Origin: Thermoplasmatales archaeon
GTDB lineage: Archaea > Thermoplasmatota > Thermoplasmata > Thermoplasmatales > Thermoplasmataceae
NCBI GenBank assembly: GCA_014874365.1
Contig: JACWAH010000016.1
Coordinates: 1-51,276 of the forward strand
Reading direction: 5' to 3'
DNA: 51,276 nucleotides
Shown one piece after another: positions 25,820 to 34,240 of the stretch; position 1 is the stretch's first letter, and each line of letters begins with the position of its first letter. Position numbers and translations under genes: made by a program. The notes beneath the pieces were generated by a model. The model worked only from the letters and a program-made list of their open reading frames with translations. It made no database searches and was not told where the DNA came from.

Positions 25820-26830
25820 TTAACTATTCTCCAGGACAAGGAATTTTCTAACGGTCTCCCTTGATCTATTCCAGGTTTTGCTTCTCTTTTCCAGTAACCT
25901 GAGTTCTGGTTTCCCAATTCTCAATTTGATTTCTCTTTCAGGAGGGACATAGTTTAAGAAATCCGTAAAAACGATGGATTCCAAAATCGATTCCATGAAT
26001 TGAACGTAACCTGCGTGATCCCGGAAATGACCTGTTTCCGGTTCCGGCCTTGGAGGTCTTCCGAGAAGAGTCTTAAAGTAAGTGTTAATTTTTTTCCGAA
26101 GTCTGAAGTCTTTCACCATAGCCAGGATGTCACTATTATTCAAGTTGGCACTGCGTTTCAAGAGGCTAAGGTCCCTGACGGAGATCCTGTCACCCTGAAC
26201 CAGGTCGGATGAAAAGAGTGAATCTGGAGAGCCTGGCTCGAAGAAACTTAACGATCTGTTATTCGTAGTGCATGAAATAATCCAGCCGATTGCAGCTATT
26301 CTTCCGTAAAACTCCATTATGGAATATTTGCCGAGGTTTTTCATCCCTCCGGTGGTCACCAGGAGCGATCTGGGGAATATTGAAATGTCTGATAAAAGAA
26401 GCCTGTTCTCTTTCCTGGCAAAGTATTCTGAAATAATATCGGCTATCCATAAATCCGTGGGAAGCGTAGAGGAGAAAAAGGAAATGTATGGGGTGCTGGA
26501 AAGTTCAGTAAGGAACGCCAGTGCTCCATTTCTGCTTCCAACGGGATATATGCTTATTCTTTCATCGTATCTTTCTAAGGAAACTTTCAGTGAATCCTGC
26601 TCTCCGCGGACTGAGGGTAACAGGATCTCAAAGCTCAGGTCAGCTTCTTCGGCTATTCTGATAATGGGATCTACAATTTTTTTAAAATTAGACGCCAGCA
26701 CGGGAGAATCTGGAATAAAGGTGACCGAGTTAGGGTATTCCCTCAGTACCGTCATCAATCGGCTTTCAAGGACTGTTTCAGGGTAGCTCAACAATATAGT
26801 ATTTACATATGAGTATTTGAGCTTGACCAA
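25820..26830 (-). CDS. Glycosyltransferase-2-like protein, uncertain
   Basis: 336 residues, no firm family. The first 200 residues follow a GT-A-like rhythm: strand, NSVTFIPDSP, FEILLPSVRGEQDS, a PVGSRNGALAFLTEL helix followed by PYISFFSSTLPTDLWIADII, where a DxD motif would sit but is absent, and IFPRSLLVTTGGMKNLG. The C-terminal 130 residues are basic and helical (RLRKKINTYF, KLRIGKPELRLLEKRSK). An inactive or highly divergent transferase is possible. The start is a TTG and is uncertain. An AT-rich promoter region lies upstream, shared with the divergent ABC transporter operon. Confidence 0.45.
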   Translation of the reverse strand: MVKLKYSYVNTILLSYPETVLESRLMTVLREYPNSVTFIPDSPVLASNFKKIVDPIIRIAEEADLSFEILLPSVRGEQDSLKVSLERYDERISIYPVGSRNGALAFLTELSSTPYISFFSSTLPTDLWIADIISEYFARKENRLLLSDISIFPRSLLVTTGGMKNLGKYSIMEFYGRIAAIGWIISCTTNNRSLSFFEPGSPDSLFSSDLVQGDRISVRDLSLLKRSANLNNSDILAMVKDFRLRKKINTYFKTLLGRPPRPEPETGHFRDHAGYVQFMESILESIVFTDFLNYVPPEREIKLRIGKPELRLLEKRSKTWNRSRETVRKFLVLENS

Positions 26831-26892
26831 TCCTTAAATTAAATTTAACATGTAAACTGATAACAAAAACATAGCAATTCTTTAAGTTCGGC

Positions 26893-26899
26893 TATATTT
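26893..26899 (+). promoter_or_regulatory. TATA box of the ABC transporter operon
   Basis: tatattt, centre 26896, lies 24 nt before CTG 26920 and 90 nt before the first ATG of the frame. It is the second example in this window of a TATA box spaced for leaderless initiation at CTG. Confidence 0.4.
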
Positions 26900-26919
26900 C
26901 CCTTCGGAGAAGATCATTT

Positions 26920-27738
26920 CTGAAAATCAACTGGGTATTCTGGTATTACTTTATTGGATTCTATAGATCGAGGAGTTTCTACTTCATGCTTTTCATTGTA
27001 TCCCTTGCGGGGACATTGCTTACATACCTGACAATGAGGTATTTCCTGCATTACAGTGGGAGTACCATATTTAACGTTCCTTCCTCACTACTGAGTGAAA
27101 ATGCACTTCTGGGTTACATCTGGACCTATATCGGGTCATACATCCCAGTTTTTGCTGCTGTTTTTTTCGGTTCCTCTGCTATCTCCGGTGAAATAGAATC
27201 GAAATCAGCCTATTCGGTTTTCCCATTGCCCGTTTCCAGGACCACTCTGATATGTGGCAAGTATCTTGCCTCCCTTCTGGTGGGTTTGCTGATAGTTTTG
27301 TACTATTATGCTTTCTTTGCAGTGAACTCTGTATTAGTGCTGCACACGGTGGATCTGCAGCCATTCCTCCTTTCTCTTGGGCTATCTGCACTTTTCCTGA
27401 GTGCAATCCTTTCAATGGCATTTCTAGTTAGTTCAATATTCAACAGGGCAACTTATTCCTACGTGACTGTTTTCCTGGTTTATTTTCTGATTTTTAGTGC
27501 TCTTAACTATGTCATACAGTTGTTGTACAAGTATTTCCCATTTTACCTGCTGGACAATACTTCAACCATTATTTCAAGGGTATTTTTTAACTTCAATTTT
27601 AGCAACCTGACTTTTAACCTTAGCATTAACCCGTTAAGCGCAGACGAAATCCTCCTTTATGCCGCAGTAATGCTTGCCTATTCCATCATCAGTCTGCTGA
27701 TTGCAATTTTCATATTCCAGGAAAAGGAGGTGAAGTGA
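26920..27738 (+). CDS. ABC transporter permease, probable CTG start
   Basis: Six-helix permease of the ABC-2 exporter type (about 272 residues): an N-terminal cytoplasmic amphipathic segment, a first helix FMLFIVSLAGTLLTYLTM, the GSSAISGEIESKSAYSVFPLPVSR loop typical of these permeases, then four more helices. The first ATG is 26986, yet the preceding frame reads KINWVFWYYFIGFYRSRSFY, the usual lead-in of such permeases, back to a TAG near 26870 with no ATG, GTG or TTG. CTG 26920 stands 24 nt behind a TATA box. It is followed directly by the ATPase gene; the stop codon touches its ATG. Confidence 0.75.
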   Translation: MKINWVFWYYFIGFYRSRSFYFMLFIVSLAGTLLTYLTMRYFLHYSGSTIFNVPSSLLSENALLGYIWTYIGSYIPVFAAVFFGSSAISGEIESKSAYSVFPLPVSRTTLICGKYLASLLVGLLIVLYYYAFFAVNSVLVLHTVDLQPFLLSLGLSALFLSAILSMAFLVSSIFNRATYSYVTVFLVYFLIFSALNYVIQLLYKYFPFYLLDNTSTIISRVFFNFNFSNLTFNLSINPLSADEILLYAAVMLAYSIISLLIAIFIFQEKEVK

Positions 27739-28617
27739 ATGCTAATTAAAACGGCGTCGCTACGCAGGAAGTACGGGCCAGTGATTGCCCTGAAAGGCCT
27801 TGACCTCTCTATTGAAACACCGGGAGTCTATGTAATTCTGGGGCCTAACGGGGCTGGAAAAACAACATTCCTGAAAATTCTTTCCGGCCTGGTCAAGCCT
27901 TCTTCAGGAACTGCCACAATCAATGGAATGGACGCGTGGGAAAAGCATCCCGAGGTTGCTGCAAAAATGGGTACACTGATCGAGCAACCAGAGTTCCATC
28001 CATACATGACTGCCAGGGAAATTCTTACCTTCCACGCCCGCCTTAAGGGGATAGCGGATATTGAACCGGAAATTAGAAAAGTCTCACTTATGACTGAGAT
28101 CACAGGATATCTGGACCGCAAAAGTGGGGGTTTTTCCCGGGGCATGAAACAGAGGCTTGCGCTCGCAAGTGCACTGCTCAACGACCCTGAGATACTGCTA
28201 CTGGATGAACCAACCTTTGGACTGGATCCTCTTGGAATGATCCTGATTAGGAATGTAATAAAGAAACTCAATACGGAATACGGGAAAACAGTAATCCTCA
28301 GCACACACCTGATAAATGAAGCATCTGAATTGGCTGACAGGATACTGATCTTTTCGAAGGGCGAACTTGTTTACGACCGTCCAGCAGACAGCGAGCAAAA
28401 GCTTTCAGTTACTTTAAAAGGGGATGTTTCACTGATCAGCAATCTTAAACCAACAGTCAACGGAAATGTAGTTTATTTTGACCTTGCGGGGAAACGAACA
28501 ATAAACAATATCCTAGCTGAAATTCTTAAGAAAGGTTTGGACATCGTATCCATCAGGGTCATGGATAACCTTGAACAAATCTATGTCAAAATGCAGGGGG
28601 GTAATCAGCCTGAATAG
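27739..28617 (+). CDS. ABC transporter ATP-binding protein
   Basis: Powers the exporter whose permease is encoded just upstream. Walker A GPNGAGKTT is at residues 36-44, the Q-loop in LIEQPEF, signature SGGFSRGMKQRLALA, Walker B ILLLDEPTFGLDP and the switch His in STHL. A 90-residue C-terminal part follows, as in CcmA/drug-exporter type ATPases. The start ATG 27739 has GGAGGTGA upstream. The cargo is unknown; the downstream genes in the same operon suggest no obvious substrate. Confidence 0.92.
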   Translation: MLIKTASLRRKYGPVIALKGLDLSIETPGVYVILGPNGAGKTTFLKILSGLVKPSSGTATINGMDAWEKHPEVAAKMGTLIEQPEFHPYMTAREILTFHARLKGIADIEPEIRKVSLMTEITGYLDRKSGGFSRGMKQRLALASALLNDPEILLLDEPTFGLDPLGMILIRNVIKKLNTEYGKTVILSTHLINEASELADRILIFSKGELVYDRPADSEQKLSVTLKGDVSLISNLKPTVNGNVVYFDLAGKRTINNILAEILKKGLDIVSIRVMDNLEQIYVKMQGGNQPE

Positions 28618-28641
28618 ATCAATTTTAAAAGGAGTGTGCAA

Positions 28642-29205
28642 ATGGGAATTTTAGATACGATTAAAGATCCCTCCACCTTCAATATAGTCTTTTTAAATCC
28701 GCTTACTGAAAACTTCAGGCTGTGTTTCAGCAAACTTGAGACTATAACCGCCCTGGAGTACGTGCTTTCCAACCACGAAAAATTTCATATTTATCCTGTT
28801 GTGAAGGACTGGACCTCTGGTAATGACTTCCAGAAAGTGAAAGTTGCAAGAACGAAGAATTCGGAGCATGAATCCAGGGGAATGGAATTTGTAGAAAAAT
28901 TTCAAGACCTCAGTAAACTTCTACCTGTAGCGGTGACTCAGAATTTCAACGAAGACCCACAAGATTTCCTGATTGATAAAAAGAAGAGCAGCAATATGAT
29001 TTTCATAGGGGGTTTCAATACGGAATTCGACGTGATGATGTATGCCGCTCAGCTTTTCCTGAAAGGATATTTGCCGGTAGTCATAAGCGACCTTTGTTCT
29101 TCCACAAGTGAAAGAGCGCATTTCTCATCTCTGGAAGCACTCTCAAGGTTTGCAGAAATAATTGATACAAGAGATTTTCAGAGGGCTGATAATTTTGGAA
29201 AATGA
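28642..29205 (+). CDS. Isochorismatase-fold protein lacking the catalytic cysteine
   Basis: 187 residues. The C-terminal half follows the isochorismatase fold: NMIFIGGFNTEFDVMMYAAQ corresponds to the segment that normally ends GxxTxxCVxxTA, and YLPVVISDLCSSTSERAHF to the usual late strand and loop, followed by FAEIIDTRDF. At the nucleophile position there is no Cys, so hydrolase activity is doubtful. ATG 28642 with GGAG seven nt upstream is preferred over GTG 28636. It overlaps the kinase gene by 11 nt. Confidence 0.5.
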   Translation: MGILDTIKDPSTFNIVFLNPLTENFRLCFSKLETITALEYVLSNHEKFHIYPVVKDWTSGNDFQKVKVARTKNSEHESRGMEFVEKFQDLSKLLPVAVTQNFNEDPQDFLIDKKKSSNMIFIGGFNTEFDVMMYAAQLFLKGYLPVVISDLCSSTSERAHFSSLEALSRFAEIIDTRDFQRADNFGK

Positions 29206-29791
29206 AAAATTCATTTTTATCATAGGGGGGGTACCGGGAGTAGGCAAAACCAGCATGGCGGGAAAACTCGCCTCGGATCTCCATATCGATGTTGTCCTCT
29301 CGGGGGATTACCTCCGTGAATTCCTGAGGCCTTACGATACTGCTGGCAAAATAACGACGTCAGTATATGACTCCTGGAAGAACCATGGGGTGATGAACAC
29401 CGATACCATTGTAAAGGGATATCTTGATCAGGCCAGTTATCTCTCTAAAGGAATGCAGCGAATTCTTAAACGATCTGAGAGAGACGGTGAAAAAATCCTG
29501 CTGGAAACACTCTATTTTATACCGGAAATGTGGGAGGGAGTGAAACCTGATTCAATCTCCATGGCGTATTTATACGTGAAGGACGAGTTACAGCACAGGC
29601 AAAAACTTCTTCAGAGAACGGAATTTACACATTTTAAGGAATCAGGGGAAAGACTTGCAGATCATTTGAAGGAGTACAGGACTATAATGGATTATACCCT
29701 GAACTTGTGCGATAGATTTTCTGTCCCCAAAATAGAAACCTCAAATTATAAAGAAGCTTACGATCGGCTGCTAAGGGTGATGATGAATTAA
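29195..29791 (+). CDS. P-loop kinase, 2-phosphoglycerate-kinase-like; candidate mevalonate 3-phosphate 5-kinase
   Basis: 198 residues from TTG 29195 (the end of the preceding gene overlaps by 11 nt). Walker A GGVPGVGKTS is at residues 11-20, followed by SGDYLREFLRPYD and a helical lid with Arg and Lys (RQKLLQRTEF), resembling archaeal 2-phosphoglycerate kinase-like proteins. Thermoplasma acidophilum makes isoprenoids through mevalonate 3-phosphate and a separate 5-kinase. Because the next gene belongs to the mevalonate decarboxylase family, this kinase is a candidate for that 5-kinase; the assignment is inference from context. Confidence 0.6.
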   Translation: MENEKFIFIIGGVPGVGKTSMAGKLASDLHIDVVLSGDYLREFLRPYDTAGKITTSVYDSWKNHGVMNTDTIVKGYLDQASYLSKGMQRILKRSERDGEKILLETLYFIPEMWEGVKPDSISMAYLYVKDELQHRQKLLQRTEFTHFKESGERLADHLKEYRTIMDYTLNLCDRFSVPKIETSNYKEAYDRLLRVMMN

Positions 29792-29795
29792 CGAC

Positions 29796-30893
29796 TTGGA
29801 GGTCAAGGTATTCAGGAATAGAGGAGAGAAACTGAGAAAGACCCTGTCTAAGTCAGGGATAATTGATAAAATATACATCCCTGATGACCCGGAAGTTACT
29901 GGGAAAGTTGGATTTGGCGAAGGTTATCCATCTAAAGCTATCTATAAGTTTCTCGGATATTATGAAAGAGAGACGAACATTGCCTATAACCCATCTTTCT
30001 CCCTTAACGTGGATATTTCTGTCTGCAAGGCATATTGCCACGTCAATTCCGGTAACAAGGATAGAGTCTGGTTTAATAGCGAAACAAGCCAGAAGTATAC
30101 GGACAGAGCAGAGAAAGCCTTGAATGCATTCAGGCGTCTTCTTGGCGTGAAGCACTATTTCGACTTTGCAATCTTTATAGACCGAAAATATGGCAGGGCG
30201 AAAGGGTTGAGCGAATCCTCAGCCATAGCAGGCGCATCCGCATGGGCACTTGCCAGGACCCTATATCGAAACGAGGATATCTCTCCAGAGTTTGTTTCGA
30301 TTCTTGCCAGACTGGTATCTGGTTCCGGTTCCAGGACAGTTTACAGTGAACCGGCATTATGGATTTCATATCCGGGCATTGATCCCTTGGATTCATTTGC
30401 CGTAAAGGTTGGAATTGAAAGACCAACATTTCACTTCCTGACCTTCCCAGAAGATAGTGCAATTTCCACCTCAGATGCACACTCTTCAGTGCCTGATTCA
30501 CTTTTCTTTGGGCCATGGATATCAAATAAGTATGATTGGCTTGAAAGCGATTCACAGAACGGGTTCAGGTTTACAACAATGCTTGAAAGGGCAACTGCCG
30601 AATCACTGTATTTGCACTCACTTCTCTATTCAGTAGGATTAATCACTAACAACACAGGTAGCATACAGATCCTGCAGAAATTCATTGAATTCAGGAAGAA
30701 AAACAAGCGGATATACCTTCTGCAGGACACCGGGCCATCAATTGTGCTAGCGTCACCGGAAAGAGGAATTTTGGCTGAATTTGCTGAGTTTTCAGGGAGG
30801 CAGGGAATAAGTACGCATGCTGCACCCGAACTCAGCGCGACTCCGGACAACGAACTCCTTAAGCGATCGCTTGAACTATTCGACTCTGGATGA
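29796..30893 (+). CDS. Diphosphomevalonate-decarboxylase-family protein (candidate mevalonate bisphosphate decarboxylase)
   Basis: GHMP-superfamily protein of 365 residues. Family marks: YPSKAIYKFLGYYERE (the catalytic-site Lys region), NPSFSLNVD, KGLSESSAIAGASAWALA (ATP loop), GSGSRTVYSEPALWI with the conserved Arg, and LQDTGPSIVL with the catalytic Asp. The Asp-Lys-Arg set of decarboxylases therefore appears present. In Thermoplasmatales this family includes mevalonate 3-kinase and mevalonate 3,5-bisphosphate decarboxylase; neighbourhood with a kinase favours the decarboxylase. Start TTG 29796 follows the kinase stop by 4 nt; its stop overlaps the HNH gene. Confidence 0.72.
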   Translation: MEVKVFRNRGEKLRKTLSKSGIIDKIYIPDDPEVTGKVGFGEGYPSKAIYKFLGYYERETNIAYNPSFSLNVDISVCKAYCHVNSGNKDRVWFNSETSQKYTDRAEKALNAFRRLLGVKHYFDFAIFIDRKYGRAKGLSESSAIAGASAWALARTLYRNEDISPEFVSILARLVSGSGSRTVYSEPALWISYPGIDPLDSFAVKVGIERPTFHFLTFPEDSAISTSDAHSSVPDSLFFGPWISNKYDWLESDSQNGFRFTTMLERATAESLYLHSLLYSVGLITNNTGSIQILQKFIEFRKKNKRIYLLQDTGPSIVLASPERGILAEFAEFSGRQGISTHAAPELSATPDNELLKRSLELFDSG

Positions 30894-31597
30894 TTAGAGA
30901 AAACCCGTTAAAGAATGTCGCAAGAGTCCCGCTTTCATCTCTAAAGAAGGCAGAGAAGATTACAGGCCTGGCGCCTGTAAAAGATTTTGATCCAAGAGGG
31001 AAAGCAGCAATGGATGACGAAAGGATCTCCTGGGTCCGGATTTCCGAAGCCGTCCTGATTAGGGATGATTATAAATGCCGGGTCTGTTCCAAGTCGGACA
31101 TTGTTTCTATGGACAGCTCTAACTCAAAAGTGCATATGTCAGTTGAAGTCCACCATATTTTGCCAAGGTCCAGGAAGGGAGGCGACGTCTTTGAAAACCT
31201 CATCACTCTTTGCGTGAATTGCCACCACCTGACTTTTGGAAACGACTATTCAGGCATACCATTAAAAAATTCAATGAATCTTGACAATTTCCCTTTTATC
31301 AGGAACATCGCTCTCCCTTCAACCTTCACATTTCAGGATAAAAGAACCGGGAAAATTGTTTTTTTAAAAGACTACGCCAGAAAGGAGGGCATTGATGAAA
31401 GTTGTAGCATCACGGAATCACAGGGGTCGGAGATTGAAGCATCACTTTTCGAAGTTTCAGATTCTGATTATACAAAACTTGTGAGATATCTGGAGGATGA
31501 GTTCCAGGTGGACGATTACCGGACGCTGATATTCAGGTATGGGGTCAATTCCTTGCCTGCTCGCGTGTTTGAATCTTCCGGCCAATTGTTCCTGTAA
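30890..31597 (+). CDS. HNH-domain protein (predicted nuclease)
   Basis: 235 residues. An HNH/treble-clef domain spans about residues 60-120: CRVCSKS, VEVHHILPRSRKGGDVFENL with the catalytic His pair, then LITLCVNCHH completing the zinc site. The N-terminal 50 residues are basic. The C-terminal region is unrecognised. The start ATG overlaps the upstream stop in ATGA, making it the last gene of the operon that begins with the ABC permease. Its position behind isoprenoid genes looks like operon hitch-hiking rather than shared function. Confidence 0.75.
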   Translation: MIRENPLKNVARVPLSSLKKAEKITGLAPVKDFDPRGKAAMDDERISWVRISEAVLIRDDYKCRVCSKSDIVSMDSSNSKVHMSVEVHHILPRSRKGGDVFENLITLCVNCHHLTFGNDYSGIPLKNSMNLDNFPFIRNIALPSTFTFQDKRTGKIVFLKDYARKEGIDESCSITESQGSEIEASLFEVSDSDYTKLVRYLEDEFQVDDYRTLIFRYGVNSLPARVFESSGQLFL

Positions 31598-32866
31598 TCA
31601 AAGTATAATCTTCTCTACTGGAATGGTTCTGCCCTCTATCCCAAGAATAGAGGAATCCATCCTGGTTCCACCATGAAGTACAACTTCTTTCTTCTGCCCG
31701 TACACGGAAGCAACATACCTCCCGATGCTGTCTCCTTTCAGTATACCACTGCCGCTGGTTCCGTCGGCAACAGTAACATTCATTGACCTGAAAATGTATG
31801 GCGCTTTATCAATTGTGTTATAACAGTAATATCCTGCCCACATTGAGGTAAGATTTGTCTTATCATAATTTTTCCAGTATGCCTCAAGTACTTGTCTCAG
31901 GTTCGTCTGGTAATATTCCTCATGCGCCTCCGGCTGTTCCTCAAAAGAAAAGTCCCTTCCAATGTCATCTGCCACTCCGATCCATAATGAGTTTTCCTTT
32001 GGTGCGGGTCTCAGGTAAACGCCGTAGTGAGGCATTATGGTAAACGGCAGGAGTGAATCGCTGTTGAATCCCTGGGTATGCAAAATTTTTTGGGCAGGCT
32101 CCCCGGATACCTGGAAAACCTCTCTTTTCTTTGGCCTAATGTGAGAATCCAGCCCCGTTGGATCTGTCAGTGCATTTGTCCACACATCGGTGGCGAGCAG
32201 ATACTGGTCGGCATAAAGATCTCCTTTGCTGGTGGAGAGACCTCCTATTTTCTTTTTTTGCCAGAGGAAAGGTTCCCCCGGGTAATTAAGCGGGTTTTCA
32301 GGCTCCAGTTTAAGGGCAAGAACTTCTGTCGAGAATGAGAATTCCACATTCATGGATTTGAGCTCGTTATAGTAGTAGGAGCATACAAGATCAGGCTCAA
32401 TTATTCCACAGTTTTCCCCCAGAATAGCATGATCGATCCTTTCAAGAGACATTATTTCAGCGACTTCCTTGGATGGGTCGAGGTTCAGCGATTCTATCCT
32501 GGAAAGCTCCTCCGACTCGATTACCCTGAATTTTGTCTTGGATTTTAACTGCATAATCTGTTCGTCCAGGTGATTCTTTTTTGCCAGGAGGAAGAGGTAA
32601 CCAACAAATTTCATTCCCAGGTCGAATCCAATTTCCTGCTGCACATGCTTATAAAACTCGACTGTGGAATGTGAAAGATTGAAATTGATTGGCGAACTGA
32701 ACAAATCCCTGAAGCCTGCTGCACTTCTTGCAGTATTTCCCTGTCCAAAGGTATTAGCTTTATCGATGACCAATATCGAAAGACCCGGGTCATTCTTCTT
32801 TATGTAATAAGCTGAAGTTAGACCGACAATGCCGGATCCAACTATGATCAGATCATACTTGAGCAC
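31598..32866 (-). CDS. FAD-dependent amine/amino-acid oxidase (DAO family)
   Basis: 422 residues. The FAD Rossmann motif GSGIVGLTSAYY is at residues 10-21, VIDKANTFGQGNTARSAAG follows, and the C-terminal TVADGTSGSGILKGDSIGRYVA holds the second FAD contact. The body matches glycine/sarcosine oxidase-like and glycerol-3-phosphate dehydrogenase-like enzymes; the substrate is probably an amine or amino acid. No signal peptide. GTG 32866 lies about 27 nt behind a minus-strand ATATAC-type box. Confidence 0.8.
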   Translation of the reverse strand: MLKYDLIIVGSGIVGLTSAYYIKKNDPGLSILVIDKANTFGQGNTARSAAGFRDLFSSPINFNLSHSTVEFYKHVQQEIGFDLGMKFVGYLFLLAKKNHLDEQIMQLKSKTKFRVIESEELSRIESLNLDPSKEVAEIMSLERIDHAILGENCGIIEPDLVCSYYYNELKSMNVEFSFSTEVLALKLEPENPLNYPGEPFLWQKKKIGGLSTSKGDLYADQYLLATDVWTNALTDPTGLDSHIRPKKREVFQVSGEPAQKILHTQGFNSDSLLPFTIMPHYGVYLRPAPKENSLWIGVADDIGRDFSFEEQPEAHEEYYQTNLRQVLEAYWKNYDKTNLTSMWAGYYCYNTIDKAPYIFRSMNVTVADGTSGSGILKGDSIGRYVASVYGQKKEVVLHGGTRMDSSILGIEGRTIPVEKIIL

Positions 32867-32915
32867 CGGTAGTAATTATGAATGCGTATATCTATTGTGG
32901 GTTTGGCTCCTGAGC

Positions 32916-33419
32916 CTATGCAGAGGCTATCGCCCTGTATTTTCTATATAGACGATCTGATTCGCCTATAATCATCCCTGTTTCAAATGAAAGCAGGCCC
33001 TGTACTATCAAAACAGCGTCAAGGTTTCCCGGGAACAGGAACTCGATTGCCAGCCTGCCCACCAGGGAAGCTCCCCATAAGGCCAGAATGATTACGGAAC
33101 GTTTGTACATCAACTGGTCGTTTGCATAATATAAAGTCGCCCCTTCTCCCCACCTTACACCAGGGAGTATGCCCGCAGCCAGAAGCACCACAAAGTAAAT
33201 GTAATAATTTATTGGAATAGTGATGAGTGATAATATGGTGATTAACGCAAACATGGCTGGTAAGGTAAACACCCTTCTGAGGCTGAATCTTCTTCCAGTG
33301 CTATATCTAAAGAGCCTAATGAGAACGATTACCACTATAAGAATCAAATAAGGGAGGCTGGAGTAAAGAGAAGTACCTGAAGAGGTGGAGGTTGCCAGTG
33401 CAAAAGTGATGGGATTCAA
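32916..33419 (-). CDS. Multi-spanning membrane protein, CcdC-like, paralogue of the 20136 gene
   Basis: 167 residues with five hydrophobic segments. It shares with the protein at 20136-20660 the pattern R..R.FS..R.F..P after the first helix, MYKRSVII in the middle and LSFETGMIIGESDRLYRKYRA at the end, so the two are members of one family. Function unknown. It lies between an oxidase gene and the FtsZ-like gene and is not evidently co-transcribed with either. Confidence 0.6.
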   Translation of the reverse strand: MNPITFALATSTSSGTSLYSSLPYLILIVVIVLIRLFRYSTGRRFSLRRVFTLPAMFALITILSLITIPINYYIYFVVLLAAGILPGVRWGEGATLYYANDQLMYKRSVIILALWGASLVGRLAIEFLFPGNLDAVLIVQGLLSFETGMIIGESDRLYRKYRAIASA

Positions 33420-33452
33420 TAAAGGGGAATATAGAATAAAATATAATAATTT

Positions 33453-34238
33453 TTAAAAATCAAAGCGCTTTTTGATTAATGCAGCTCTTTCCGAGAACCT
33501 GACGATCACGTGCTCGATGTCCCTGTTAATCTTGGAGTTCATTGCTTCGAAATCAACAAAAGATACATCTGTACTCATTACTTTGTCCTGCACGATGTAC
33601 TTGTCGTTATCGTAAATGCGCACGTTTCCAACTTCTGCATCCAGGCCAATTGCACCTTTAATTGCCTTTTGTCTTCTTTCCTTGTCGAATCTTGAAGGAA
33701 TTATGACCAGATTCATAACTTGAAAGTCCCTGTTCATCAGCATTTTGGCCATTGTTCTGTGGAGTCTTTCTGCAAATTCTCCTCCGAATGCGCTTATCAA
33801 AACGTATGACATAGACTTTGGAACAGAACTCAGTATCTGTTCACAAATATACTCAAGAGGCTGCTCAAGGTGATCTCTCTTGACCACGAACTGTTTAATT
33901 TTGAACATTACACTGAGAGCCATTCCATTGCTGAGATTTGCAGTGTTAGACTGCTCATCAAGCTCAACTTCATAGATCCCAAGTTTCTGTTTTTTCTTCC
34001 CTTTGACATGAGTTCCCTGAGGAAGTGCGCTCAGCCCTCTCCCTCCAACCTCGGGTACAATAGATGTAAAAGTGACCGAATCAAGGTTGCTTGAGATATA
34101 TCCCTTGATGACTTTGGAGGCAGCTCTACCTATTGCAAACACCGACGTATCATCCCTGTCAATGAAGTCGTTTACTATCCTGCTTAAGTTCCTTGTCAAA
34201 ACCCTCTCATCTGGCATGCTTTCAAATTGCTGTTCCAT
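33453..34238 (-). CDS. Divergent FtsZ/tubulin-like protein
   Basis: 261 residues. The sequence tracks FtsZ: an N-terminal SVFAIGRAASKVIKGYI in place of the first glycine loop, then a central VLISAFGGEFAERLHRTMAK in place of the GGGTGTG tubulin signature, followed by a very FtsZ-like VMNLVIIPSRFDKERRQKAI, AIGLDAEVGNVRIYDNDKYI and a helix. The GTP signature is not conserved, so nucleotide binding may be altered or lost. Two nt separate it from the ribbon-helix-helix gene upstream, so both form an operon. FtsZ-like side families have been described in archaea; a role in division or membrane remodelling is inference. Confidence 0.6.
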   Translation of the reverse strand: MEQQFESMPDERVLTRNLSRIVNDFIDRDDTSVFAIGRAASKVIKGYISSNLDSVTFTSIVPEVGGRGLSALPQGTHVKGKKKQKLGIYEVELDEQSNTANLSNGMALSVMFKIKQFVVKRDHLEQPLEYICEQILSSVPKSMSYVLISAFGGEFAERLHRTMAKMLMNRDFQVMNLVIIPSRFDKERRQKAIKGAIGLDAEVGNVRIYDNDKYIVQDKVMSTDVSFVDFEAMNSKINRDIEHVIVRFSERAALIKKRFDF

Positions 34239-34240
34239 TT

